A stretch of DNA of 64,000 nt from the NCBI RefSeq assembly GCF_018885265.1, contig NZ_CP076538.1, forward strand, positions 4,748,001 to 4,812,000. Reading direction: 5' to 3'. Of this stretch, positions 32,599 through 40,691 are shown one piece after another; position 1 is the stretch's first letter, and the number at the start of each line of letters is the position of its first letter. The stretch comes from Amycolatopsis aidingensis. GTDB taxonomy: Bacteria > Actinomycetota > Actinomycetes > Mycobacteriales > Pseudonocardiaceae. Position numbers and translations under genes: made by a program. Below the pieces are notes generated by a model. That model ran no database searches and had not been told where the DNA came from. It worked only from the letters and a program-made list of their open reading frames with translations.

Positions 32599-34074
32599 AT
32601 GGGTGCACGGTTCAAGGTGGTCATCGTCGGCACCGGCTTCTCCGGACTCGGCCAGGCGATCCAGCTGGAACGGGCGGGCATCCGGGACTACGTGATCCTG
32701 GAGAAGGCACAGGATGTCGGCGGCACCTGGCGGGACAACTCCTATCCCGGCTGCGCCTGCGACATCCAGTCACATATGTACTCCTTCTCCTACGAGCAGA
32801 ACCCGCACTGGTCCCGCTCCTTCTCCGCGCAGCCGGAGATCTTCGCGTACCTGAGGCGGGTCGCGGACAAGTACGGCCTGCGCGAACGGATCCGGTTCGG
32901 CACCGAGGTCACCGGCGCCCGGTGGGACGCCGAGCGGCGGACCTGGACGGTGAGCACGGCCGCGGGCGAGGAGTACCTCGGCCAGTTCCTGGTGGCCGGT
33001 GTCGGCGGCCTGCACATCCCGCAGATCCCCGCGCTGCCGGGGATCGAGCGGTTCGCCGGGCGGACCTGGCACTCCTCGGGCTGGGACCACGACTACGACC
33101 TGACCGGCAAGCGGGTGGCCGTGGTGGGAACCGGCGCCAGTGCCATCCAGTTCGTGCCGAGGATCGCGCCTGGAGTGGGCAGGCTGACGGTGTTCCAGCG
33201 CACCCCGCCGTGGATCATGCCGAAACCGGACCACCCGATTCCCGGCTGGGCCCAGACCCTGTTCCGGCGGGTGCCGGGCGCCCAGCGGATCTACCGCAAC
33301 CTGCTGTACTGGCTGCTGGAGGTGCGGGCGGTCGGGTTCAACGGGCATCCGGCGCTGATGCGGGCCGGGGAGGCGGTGGCGAAGCGGCACCTGCGCAAGC
33401 ACATCGCGGATCCCGCGCTGCGCCGTAAGCTCACCCCGGACTACACCATGGGCTGCAAGCGGGTGCTGATCTCCAACGACTACTACCCCACGCTCAACCG
33501 GGACAACGTGGAACTGGTGACCGACGGCATCACCGAGGTCCGCGAACATTCCATTGTGGATGACAAGGGCGTCGAGCACGAGGTGGACGCGATCGTGTAC
33601 GGCACCGGGTTCCACGTCACCGACGCGATGGAGTACCTGGACATCACCGGGGAGGACGGCAGGCAGCTGGCCAAGGAGTGGGCAGGCGAAGGCGTGCAGA
33701 CGCACTACGGCATCACGGTCTCCGGCTTCCCGAACCTGTTCTTCCTGCTCGGCCCGAACACCGCACTGGGACACAACTCGGTGGTGTTCATGATCGAGTC
33801 GCAGGCCCGGTACGTGGTGGACGCGATCCGGCTCGCCGACCGCAACCGGGCCGCGGCGCTACAGGTGCGCCGGGAGGTGCAGGACGCCTTCCAGGCGCGG
33901 ATCCAGCGCAAGCTGGCCGACGGGGTATGGACCCGGGGTGGCTGCACGAGCTGGTACCTGGACGCCAAGGGTGTGAACCGCACGATCTGGCCCGGGTTCA
34001 CCTGGCGCTACTGGATGGAGACCCGCAGGGTCGAGCCTGGCGACTTCGAACTGGCCGGGAGGGCTGGCAGATGA
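32599..34074 (+). CDS. Flavin-containing monooxygenase, Baeyer-Villiger type
   Basis: 491 residues. Two Rossmann motifs are visible: VIVGTGFSGLGQAIQL (FAD, N-terminus) and VAVVGTGASAIQFV (NADPH). Between them FAGRTWHSSGWD follows the Baeyer-Villiger fingerprint FxGxxxHxxxW. GGTWRDNSYPGCACDIQSHMYSFS is the typical FAD-proximal loop. It inserts oxygen next to a ketone, or oxygenates N/S, using NADPH and O2. GGAGGAG 5 bases before the ATG at 32599 fixes the start. The stop overlaps the next ATG (ATGA), making it the first gene of a three-gene operon with an iron-sulfur reductase. Confidence 0.9.
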   Translation: MGARFKVVIVGTGFSGLGQAIQLERAGIRDYVILEKAQDVGGTWRDNSYPGCACDIQSHMYSFSYEQNPHWSRSFSAQPEIFAYLRRVADKYGLRERIRFGTEVTGARWDAERRTWTVSTAAGEEYLGQFLVAGVGGLHIPQIPALPGIERFAGRTWHSSGWDHDYDLTGKRVAVVGTGASAIQFVPRIAPGVGRLTVFQRTPPWIMPKPDHPIPGWAQTLFRRVPGAQRIYRNLLYWLLEVRAVGFNGHPALMRAGEAVAKRHLRKHIADPALRRKLTPDYTMGCKRVLISNDYYPTLNRDNVELVTDGITEVREHSIVDDKGVEHEVDAIVYGTGFHVTDAMEYLDITGEDGRQLAKEWAGEGVQTHYGITVSGFPNLFFLLGPNTALGHNSVVFMIESQARYVVDAIRLADRNRAAALQVRREVQDAFQARIQRKLADGVWTRGGCTSWYLDAKGVNRTIWPGFTWRYWMETRRVEPGDFELAGRAGR

Positions 34075-34955
34075 GCTCGCGGGAGGAGGAGACCGAACAG
34101 CTCGTACTGCACGCCAGGGACGTGCGGTTCGACTGGTCGGCCCTGCCGATGCATTGGGTGCCGCACGACCCGCAGACGACGCATACGCTGAACGTGCTGC
34201 ACATCGCGCTGCCGGAAGGCGAACGCTGGTTCGTCGAGGTGTTCAAGCAGGCGGTGCCGCTGATCAGGGACGAGCGGCTGAAGGAAGACGTGCTCGGGTT
34301 CATCGGCCAGGAGGCAATCCACGCCGAGGCACACGCGGGCGCGGCCGCGCACCTTGACGGCCACGGCCTGGACACCGGCCCGTTCGTGCGCCAGATGGAA
34401 TGGCTGTTCCGCAGGCTGCTCGGCGACCGGGAGCTCACCGGGAAGGCACGGGAGGAGTGGCTGATCGAGCGGCTGGCCGCGGTCGCCGCGATCGAGCACT
34501 ACACCGCTTTCCTCGGCCAGTGGGTGCTGGACGCGGACGGGCTGGACGCCGCCGGTGCCGACCCGACCATGCTCGACCTGCTGCGCTGGCACGGCGCCGA
34601 GGAGGTCGAGCACCGCGCGGTGGCCTTCGACCTGTACCAGCACCTGGACGGGCGCTACCTGCGCCGGGTGCGCAGCATGGCGCTGGTGACCCCGATGCTG
34701 GTGTGGGTTTTCGTCCGCGGTACCCGGTACCTGCTGCGCAACGACCCCGTGCTGGGTGGCGGGCAGAAGGCACGCTGGCGGCGGTTCTTCCAGGCCGGGC
34801 GGCGCGGCACGCTGCCGACCACCCGCAACCTGCTACGCGAGATCCGGCCGTACTTCCGGCGTTCCTACCACCCCACCCAGACCGGCCGCACCGACCAGGC
34901 GGTGGCTTACCTCGCCTCCTCCCCCGCCGCGCTGGCGGCCGAGGGCGCGCACTGA
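34071..34955 (+). CDS. Predicted metal-dependent hydrolase (PF10118 family), diiron-like
   Basis: 294 residues, all helical. EVFKQAVPLI, FIGQEAIHAEAHA, VAAIEHYTAFLG and WHGAEEVEHRAVAFD supply Glu and His residues in the repeated E...ExxH pattern of ferritin-like diiron proteins, although the family carries a hydrolase label. In other actinobacteria members lie beside monooxygenases and ferredoxin reductases, suggesting an oxygenase or desaturase-like role. Here it sits between a Baeyer-Villiger monooxygenase and an electron-supplying reductase, consistent with that view. The reaction itself is unknown. Confidence 0.75.
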   Translation: MSSREEETEQLVLHARDVRFDWSALPMHWVPHDPQTTHTLNVLHIALPEGERWFVEVFKQAVPLIRDERLKEDVLGFIGQEAIHAEAHAGAAAHLDGHGLDTGPFVRQMEWLFRRLLGDRELTGKAREEWLIERLAAVAAIEHYTAFLGQWVLDADGLDAAGADPTMLDLLRWHGAEEVEHRAVAFDLYQHLDGRYLRRVRSMALVTPMLVWVFVRGTRYLLRNDPVLGGGQKARWRRFFQAGRRGTLPTTRNLLREIRPYFRRSYHPTQTGRTDQAVAYLASSPAALAAEGAH

Positions 34956-34957
34956 CC

Positions 34958-36031
34958 ATGGTGGAACCACCGCGGTTGCCCGCGGACCTGCACGGCAGGC
35001 AGCGCACCGACCGGCTGTTCGCCACGGTCGGCGCGGCCGTGGCGGCCTATCGCTGGATGAGCCGGGTCAGCGGTCGCCGCCGCCCGCCGGTCGAGGAGGT
35101 CGACCGGAACCTGCCCCTGGTGGTGGACCGGATCACCGTGGAGGCCGAGGGCGTGGTCAGCCTGCTGCTCGCCCGGCCGGACGGTGCCCCGCTGCCGGCC
35201 TGGCGGCCGGGCGCGCACCTGGACCTGGTACTGCCCTCCGGGCGGGTCCGGCAGTACTCGCTGTGCGGGGACCCCGGGGACCGGGCCCGCTACCGGATCG
35301 CCACCCGCAGGATCCCCGGCGGCAGCGGTTCGGCCGAGGTGCACGGGCTCATTCCCGGCGACCGGGTGACCGCACGCGGCCCGCGCAACGCCTTCCCGTT
35401 CGTGGCCGCCGAGGCGTACCTGTTCATCGCAGGCGGGATCGGGATCACGCCGATCCTGCCCATGGTGCGCCGAGCCGCCGCGACCGGGGCGGACTGGCGG
35501 CTGGTGTACACCGGGCGCACCCTCGACTCGATGCCGTTCCGGAGCGAGCTGGCCGGCCTGCCCACCGGGCGGATCTGGCTGCGGCCGGACACCGACTACG
35601 GCATGCCAGCCTCCGGCGCGGAACTGCTGGAGCACGCGCCACCAGGGGCCACGGTCTACTGCTGCGGCCCGGTCCCGATGATCACCGGCGTCCGGCTGGA
35701 CCTGCCCGGTTCCCCCGCCCGCGCGGTGCACTTCGAGCGCTTTTCCGCCCCGCCGATCGTGCGCGGCAAACCGTTCACCCTCCGGCTGGCCCGCAGCGGC
35801 ACCACGCTGCCGGTCCCCGCCGACCGCTCGGCCCTGGACGTGGTCCGGGAGGCCGTACCGGGTGTGGCCTACTCCTGCCGGCAGGGCTTCTGCCGCACCT
35901 GCAAGGTCCGCGTGCTCGACGGGGAGCCCGAGCACAGGGACAACGTGCTCACCGCGGAAGAACGCGCCCGCGGGATGCTGCTCTGCGTTTCCCGCGCCGC
36001 CGAGGGCCACGCCCTCACCCTGGACCTGTAG
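34958..36031 (+). CDS. PDR/VanB family oxidoreductase (flavin reductase with C-terminal 2Fe-2S ferredoxin)
   Basis: 357 residues. Domains in order: a flavin-binding beta barrel with RQYSLCGDPGD (about 95-105), an NAD(P)H domain with IAGGIGITPILPMVRRA and YCCGPVPMI, and a C-terminal plant-type ferredoxin with SCRQGFCRTCKV (Cys-x4-Cys-x2-Cys) and a fourth Cys in LLCVSRA. It passes electrons from NAD(P)H through flavin and 2Fe-2S to an oxygenase, most simply the diiron-like protein just upstream (2 bases between genes). An N-terminal extension of about 40 residues precedes the barrel. Confidence 0.9.
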   Translation: MVEPPRLPADLHGRQRTDRLFATVGAAVAAYRWMSRVSGRRRPPVEEVDRNLPLVVDRITVEAEGVVSLLLARPDGAPLPAWRPGAHLDLVLPSGRVRQYSLCGDPGDRARYRIATRRIPGGSGSAEVHGLIPGDRVTARGPRNAFPFVAAEAYLFIAGGIGITPILPMVRRAAATGADWRLVYTGRTLDSMPFRSELAGLPTGRIWLRPDTDYGMPASGAELLEHAPPGATVYCCGPVPMITGVRLDLPGSPARAVHFERFSAPPIVRGKPFTLRLARSGTTLPVPADRSALDVVREAVPGVAYSCRQGFCRTCKVRVLDGEPEHRDNVLTAEERARGMLLCVSRAAEGHALTLDL

Positions 36032-36040
36032 CCACCACCG

Positions 36041-36121
36041 CCCTGAACGTGGCGATCAGGACGTTCAACGTCGCGAACGGCACATCCGAGACGTCCAACG
36101 TCCCGAAAGCCACGTTCAGAG
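36041..36121. repeat. 81-bp intergenic repeat with inverted ends (family B, copy 1)
   Basis: CTGAACGTGGC at 36043-36053 is inverted as GCCACGTTCAG at 36109-36119. The interior holds three AACGT-n-GCGA/CCGA-type subrepeats. It is 74/81 identical by eye to 37159-37239, in the same orientation. It lies 10 bases after the reductase stop. The two copies bracket the AbiEi-like gene. A run of T follows the right arm (GTTTTCCCC), so it could end transcription of the monooxygenase operon. Confidence 0.8.
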
Positions 36122-36201
36122 TTTTCCCCAAGGGGCGAGTTGTCCACAGCGCGGGCGGTCGGTGCTGGTGGCGGGTTGAGCGTCAGCCGCATCCTGGGCC
36201 G

Positions 36202-37044
36202 GTGCAAAGAGGAAACTGGGCTCGCCAACCACAGACGCTCCACTACGAGAGTCGCTATGGCGCGATCAAGGTCGCCAGGCTAGTCGAGCTGGGAGTACCG
36301 TCGCGAACCGCCTATCGCCGGTGCTTCCCCGGCGGGCCGTGGCAACGCCCATTGCCGGGCATCGTGCTGCTCAACAATGGTCACCCCACACGCCGTCAGT
36401 TGGTCGAGGCCGCACTGTTGTACGCGGGCGAGAACGCGGTTATCACTGGAGCGGAGGCGTGCAGACGGTACGGACTCAGCAGTCCACCCGACGACTTGTC
36501 GATGCACGTGCTAATTCCGGAGGGGCGCCGGATCAACAGCAGCGACTACGTGCTCATCGAGCGGACGATGCACCTTCCTCAGCCGATCATGCGAGACGGC
36601 GTGCCGCTGGCGCCGCTGATCCGAGCCGTGCTGGACATCTGTCGGCGGCTCAAGGACGTGGACTCTGTGCGCGCGTTGCTCGCCGAAGCGGTACAGCGCG
36701 GCCGAGCCGATCCGTACCGAATCCAGGCAGAACTCGAAAACGGTTGTCAACGGGGCACCGCGATACCTCGCGATGTGCTCAGGAGCATTCTCCGCGGAGC
36801 GCGGTCTGTCGCCGAGGGCGACGCGATGCGGGTGTGGGAACGCACCGGCTTGCCCCCACTTGAGTGGAACACCGAACTCTGGGACGAGGCAGGCAACTAC
36901 ATCGCGACCCCGGACGGCTGGTGCGACGAGGTTGGCCTGGCGTGGGAGATCGATTCCTATGACCTCCACTTCACACGAGCGGACTACTCGAACACGATGG
37001 ATCGTAACTCGCGGTACAACAGCGTGGGGGTCACGCTCGTGTAG
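36202..37044 (+). CDS. AbiEi-like (type IV toxin-antitoxin antitoxin family) protein, C-terminus cut by an amber codon
   Basis: 280 residues from a GTG at 36202. ARLVELGVPSRTAYRRC near the start is a winged-helix segment, PGIVLLNNGHPTRRQLVEAALLY and GAEACRRYGL follow, and the rest has the DUF559-like nuclease-fold end DEVGLAWEIDSYDLHF. Such proteins are common in Mycobacteriales and Pseudonocardiales, usually without a partner toxin; none lies adjacent here. The frame hits TAG at 37042-37044 but stays open for 39 more codons that encode a family-like ending. The protein is thus either slightly truncated or a young pseudogene. It is bracketed by family-B repeats, which hints at transfer as a unit. 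Confidence 0.65.
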   Translation: MQRGNWARQPQTLHYESRYGAIKVARLVELGVPSRTAYRRCFPGGPWQRPLPGIVLLNNGHPTRRQLVEAALLYAGENAVITGAEACRRYGLSSPPDDLSMHVLIPEGRRINSSDYVLIERTMHLPQPIMRDGVPLAPLIRAVLDICRRLKDVDSVRALLAEAVQRGRADPYRIQAELENGCQRGTAIPRDVLRSILRGARSVAEGDAMRVWERTGLPPLEWNTELWDEAGNYIATPDGWCDEVGLAWEIDSYDLHFTRADYSNTMDRNSRYNSVGVTLV

Positions 37045-37164
37045 ACCTTGCCCACCAAGCTCCGCAGCAATCCGCAGGCCGTAGTGAACGAACTGATCAC
37101 CGCCTACCACACTGCGGCGGCACGGCCTCGCCCATCCGTGCACACCCGGCCGGGAAAGCCCTGA
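37045..37164 (+). pseudogene. Detached C-terminal tail of the AbiEi-like gene
   Basis: Directly after the TAG at 37042-37044 the same frame reads TLPTKLRSNPQAVVNELI and continues to TGA at 37162-37164. The upstream GVTLV plus this segment looks like the usual 'VxxHTLPxRLR...P..V..EL' ending of the family, with the amber codon in place of one residue. The final codons run into the left arm of the second family-B repeat. Without readthrough this tail is not made. Confidence 0.55.
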
Positions 37165-37243
37165 ACGTGGCGATCAGGACGCTCAGCGTCGCGAACGGCA
37201 CATCTGAGACATCTAACGTCGCGAAAGCCACGTTCAGGGCTTT
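37155..37243. repeat. Intergenic repeat with 17-bp perfect inverted ends (family B, copy 2)
   Basis: AAAGCCCTGAACGTGGC (37155-37171) is perfectly inverted as GCCACGTTCAGGGCTTT (37227-37243). The arms end in A and T runs on the outside, so the structure could act as a bidirectional rho-independent-like terminator. The 55-base interior matches copy 1 closely. It ends 20 bases before the ROK gene start and overlaps the end of the AbiEi-like frame. Confidence 0.85.
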
Positions 37244-37262
37244 TCGCGCCCCGGGGATCGGG

Positions 37263-38600
37263 ATGATGGAAGATGTCCGGGTGCACGTGCCGCAGCAGGG
37301 GCCGAATACCGCAGGCCCGACGCCCGACCATGTCGACAGCCTCGCCACCGTGCTCGACCTGGTCCGCTCCGGGACCGCCCGGACGCGGCCGGAGATCGGC
37401 AGGTACTCGGGGCTCGGCCGTACCGTGGTGACCCAGCGGGTCAACGAACTGAGCGCCTGCGGGCTGCTCGAGGAGGGCCCGCTCGGCCCGTCCAGCGGCG
37501 GCAGGGCGCCACGGGAGCTGCGGTTCCGCGCGCATGCCGGGGTGGTGCTCGCCGCGGAACTCGGCGCCACCAGTGTCGGGGTCGGGGTGACCGACCTCGC
37601 CGGGCACGTGCTCGCCGAGCTGGAGGAACCCACCGATATCGCGCTCGGGCCGGAAGAGGTGCTCGGGCATGTCGAGGAGCTGTTCGACCGGCTGCTCACC
37701 GATATCGGGGACGCCACCGGTGGCAGCGCCACCGCGGTATGGGGCATCGGAATCGGCCTGCCGGGGCCGGTCGAGTTCGCCACCGGGCGGCCGAGCGCGC
37801 CGCCGATCATGCCCGGCTGGGACGGCTATCCGGTGCGGGACCGGCTGGCCGCCCGGTTCGACGCGCCGGTGTGGGTGGACAACGAGGTCAACGCCATGGC
37901 GCTGGGAGAGCTCAGGGCGGGATCGGCCAAGGGGCAGCGGGACATCCTGTACGTCAAGCTGGGCACCGGGATCGGCGCGGGCCTCGTCTCCGGCGGGCAG
38001 CTGCATCGCGGCAGCCAGGGCTGCGCGGGCGATATCGGCCATGCGGCGGTGAGCGAGGACCAGACCGTGGTCTGCCGGTGCGGCAACACCGGCTGCCTCG
38101 AAGCGCTGGCAGGCGGGGCCGCACTGGCCAGGGACGGGCTCGCCGCGGCACGGGAGGGGCGCAGCCCGTTCCTCGCCGAGGTGCTCGGCACCAGCGGCAC
38201 GATCGGTGCCGAGGACGTGTCCCGGGCCGCGCAGAGCGGGGACCGCACCTCGGTGGAACTGCTCACCAGGGCGGGCAGGCTGGTTGGCAGCCTGCTGGCC
38301 ACGCTGGTGAGCTTCTACAACCCGGCACTGGTGATCATCGGCGGCGGGGTCGCCGGCGCGGGGGACCTGCTGCTGGCAGCCATCCGCGAGTCGGTGTACC
38401 GCCGTTCCCTTCCGCTGGCCACCAGGGAACTACGGATCGCCCGCTCCACGCTGTCCGACCAGGCCGGCCTGGTGGGCGCCGCCTTCATGGTCATCGACGA
38501 GCTGTTCACCCCGGAACGCCTCGCGCACTGGGTGGACCCCGGCTCCCCAGCCGGATTTCCCGGCCTGGTGGACATTCCGCTGCGTACGCCGCTGTTGTGA
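37263..38600 (+). CDS. ROK family transcriptional regulator / sugar kinase-like protein
   Basis: 445 residues. An N-terminal winged helix (GTARTRPEIGRYSGLGRTVVTQRVNEL, about 40-70) is joined to a ROK kinase fold: IGIGLPGPVEF, WVDNEVNAMALGE, KLGTGIGAGLV, the metal-sugar GDIGHAAV, and the zinc motif CRCGNTGCLEALAGG. Such proteins repress sugar-use genes, with the sugar as effector; catalytic residues look retained. ATG at 37263 or 37266; the frame is open back to 37167 but that part lies in the repeat. No sugar operon is adjacent, so the targets are unknown. Confidence 0.85.
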   Translation: MMEDVRVHVPQQGPNTAGPTPDHVDSLATVLDLVRSGTARTRPEIGRYSGLGRTVVTQRVNELSACGLLEEGPLGPSSGGRAPRELRFRAHAGVVLAAELGATSVGVGVTDLAGHVLAELEEPTDIALGPEEVLGHVEELFDRLLTDIGDATGGSATAVWGIGIGLPGPVEFATGRPSAPPIMPGWDGYPVRDRLAARFDAPVWVDNEVNAMALGELRAGSAKGQRDILYVKLGTGIGAGLVSGGQLHRGSQGCAGDIGHAAVSEDQTVVCRCGNTGCLEALAGGAALARDGLAAAREGRSPFLAEVLGTSGTIGAEDVSRAAQSGDRTSVELLTRAGRLVGSLLATLVSFYNPALVIIGGGVAGAGDLLLAAIRESVYRRSLPLATRELRIARSTLSDQAGLVGAAFMVIDELFTPERLAHWVDPGSPAGFPGLVDIPLRTPLL

Positions 38601-38698
38601 GCGGGTCGTGAGAACCCCCGCCGAGAACGTGTGAGGACCCTGTGAACCGGGCACCCGCTCGTTCCGGCCCCGGCGCCGGTGTGGCTTAGTCTTGGCCG

Positions 38699-39334
38699 AT
38701 GTCCCCACACGAGCCCCAAGCCAGCCGGGTCTACGCCGGCCGTTCCGCGGCCGACCGCCGAGCCGAGCGCAGGGAGCGCTTGATGAGCGCAGGGTTGGAG
38801 CTGTTCGGCACCGAGGGCTACGCGGCCACCTCCATCGAGAAACTGTGCGCGACCGCGGCGGTGTCCACCCGGAACTTCTATGAGGAGTTCACCGGCCGCG
38901 AGGCCCTGTTGATGGCACTGCACGACCGGGTGATCGAGCGGGCGGTCACGGCCGTGGCCGAGGCTTTCGCCAGTGCGGGCGAGGACGACCTTGCCGCCCG
39001 GATCGAGCTGGCCGTGCGCGCCTACATCACCACCACCGCGGAGGACCCACGCTGGGCCAGACTGTCCTATGTGGAGACCGTGGGAGTGAGCGACACCGTC
39101 GAGCAGCACCGGCTGGACTGGCGGGACCGGTGGGTCGAACTGCTCGTCGCCGAGGCCGAGCGCGCCGTCGCCCGCGGCGAGGCGGCACAGCGCGACTTCC
39201 GGCTGGGCGCCAGGGCACTGATCGGCGCGGTCAACGAGCTGGTGTACCACTGGTCGCGCCGGGGCGAGCAGACCCCGCTGGACGAGGTGATCAGCGAGAT
39301 CGTCCGGCTGGCCATCGCGGTCATCAAATCCTGA
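38699..39334 (+). CDS. TetR family transcriptional regulator
   Basis: 211 residues. The N-terminal DNA-binding domain spans about 20-70: RRERLMSAGLELFGTEGYAATSIEKLCATAAVSTRNFYEEF. The C-terminal ligand domain is helical with no recognised subfamily. It follows the ROK gene after 98 bases and is convergent with the M1 peptidase gene, so the regulated gene is not obvious; the dyad at 32542-32570 upstream of the monooxygenase operon is one possible target. Confidence 0.88.
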   Translation: MSPHEPQASRVYAGRSAADRRAERRERLMSAGLELFGTEGYAATSIEKLCATAAVSTRNFYEEFTGREALLMALHDRVIERAVTAVAEAFASAGEDDLAARIELAVRAYITTTAEDPRWARLSYVETVGVSDTVEQHRLDWRDRWVELLVAEAERAVARGEAAQRDFRLGARALIGAVNELVYHWSRRGEQTPLDEVISEIVRLAIAVIKS

Positions 39335-39356
39335 TCGACGGCCTGAGCCCCGAAAC

Positions 39357-40691
39357 CTAACCAGGCGGCCCGGGCATCCTGGGGTCGTCCAGCCAGGTGG
39401 CGAAGAACGCGCCGAGGTCCGCCCCGGCGTGCTCGGCCGCGAGCGCGGTGAAGTCCTCGGTGCGCACCGTACCGTGCCGGTGCGTGGCTACCCAGTCCTT
39501 CAGCAGCGCGAAGAAGGTGTCGTCCCCGAGGCGGTGGCGTAGCGCATGCAGGGTGAGCGCGCCGCGCTTGTACACCCGCCGGTCGAAGAGGCCCGGCATA
39601 CCCGGATCGGCGATCCGCAGGTCGGCGGGATCACCGGCGATCTCGGCGTGCCACCGGCTGGCCAGTTCCGCCGCGGGCGTGCCGCCGGACTCCTCCGACC
39701 ACAACCATTCCACATAGGTCGCGAAGCCCTCGTTCAGCCAGATGTGCCGCCAGCCGGCCACGGTGAGGCAGTTGCCGAACCACTGGTGCGCCAGCTCGTG
39801 CACCACCAGCCGCTCGTGCGTGCGCAAGCCGTCCACGTGGTTGGCGCCGAACACCGACATGCCCTGCGCCTCGATCGGGTCGTCCAGCTCGTCGTCGGTC
39901 ACCACGACCTGATACTCGCCGAACGGGTACGGCCCGAACAGGCGCTGGCACATGTCCATCATCGCCCGCTGCCTGCCGAAGTCGTGTCGCAACGCCGCGC
40001 CCAGCCGCGCGGGTGCCGCGGCCCGCTGCGGCACCGGCCCACCGGCGAGCTCCACATCCACGTACTGTCCTATCTGGACACTCATCAGGTAGGTGGAGGT
40101 CGGTTCGGGCCGCTCGTAGACCCAGGTGGTGGTGCTGGCCTGCCTGCCGCGGGAGACAAGGTAACCGGTGACCAGCACCGCGTACGGAGAGGAGGTGGTG
40201 ACCGCAATCCGGTAGGAGGCCTTGTCCGCGGGATGGTCGTTGCAGGGAAACCAGGACGGGGCTCCCACGGGCTGGCTTGCCACCAGCGCGCCGTCGGTCA
40301 GCTCGTCCCAGCCGATGTCGCCCCACGGCCCGCCGAGCGGTCGCGGGTTGCCCACGTAGCGGACCTCCACCACGAACTCGGCCCCCGCTGCCAGGGAACG
40401 GGCCGGTTTCACCCGCAGCTTGTGCCCGTGCCGGGTGAACTTGGCCTGCCGGGAGTCCACCAGCACCCTGCTCACCCGGAACCCGACCAGATCGAGACTG
40501 AACCGCGACAGCGCCTGAGTGGTCACGGCGGTGATCCTGGCCCGCGCGGACAGCCGGTTCGGCCCGAGCCGGTAGTCGAGGTCGAGGTCGTAGTGCCGGA
40601 CGCGGTATCCACCGTTGCCGTGGTCGGGGAGGTAGGAGTCGCCGGAGGTCTCCGCCCCCGGAGCCGGTGGGGCGGCCTTCGGATGGGTCAC
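39357..40691 (-). CDS. M1 family metallopeptidase (aminopeptidase N-like, short form)
   Basis: 444 residues: an N-terminal beta-sandwich then the thermolysin-like domain with VVHELAHQWFGN and, 18 residues on, WLNEGFATYVEW, giving the HEXXH-E zinc site. The GAMEN exopeptidase loop is absent; EAQGMSVFG stands at its place. The C-terminal HEAT-like domain of full M1 enzymes is missing, as in short actinobacterial members. There is no signal peptide. Its GTG start overlaps the stop of the NRPS gene (GTGA), so it is made together with the synthetase and may process or remove its product. Confidence 0.85.
   Translation of the reverse strand: MTHPKAAPPAPGAETSGDSYLPDHGNGGYRVRHYDLDLDYRLGPNRLSARARITAVTTQALSRFSLDLVGFRVSRVLVDSRQAKFTRHGHKLRVKPARSLAAGAEFVVEVRYVGNPRPLGGPWGDIGWDELTDGALVASQPVGAPSWFPCNDHPADKASYRIAVTTSSPYAVLVTGYLVSRGRQASTTTWVYERPEPTSTYLMSVQIGQYVDVELAGGPVPQRAAAPARLGAALRHDFGRQRAMMDMCQRLFGPYPFGEYQVVVTDDELDDPIEAQGMSVFGANHVDGLRTHERLVVHELAHQWFGNCLTVAGWRHIWLNEGFATYVEWLWSEESGGTPAAELASRWHAEIAGDPADLRIADPGMPGLFDRRVYKRGALTLHALRHRLGDDTFFALLKDWVATHRHGTVRTEDFTALAAEHAGADLGAFFATWLDDPRMPGPPG

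Noticed and set aside
38599..38660. Inverted repeat GAGCGGGT...ACCCGCTC between the ROK and TetR genes
   Set aside because: The 46-base loop makes it weak as terminator or operator, and such 8-base GC-rich pairs are expected by chance here.
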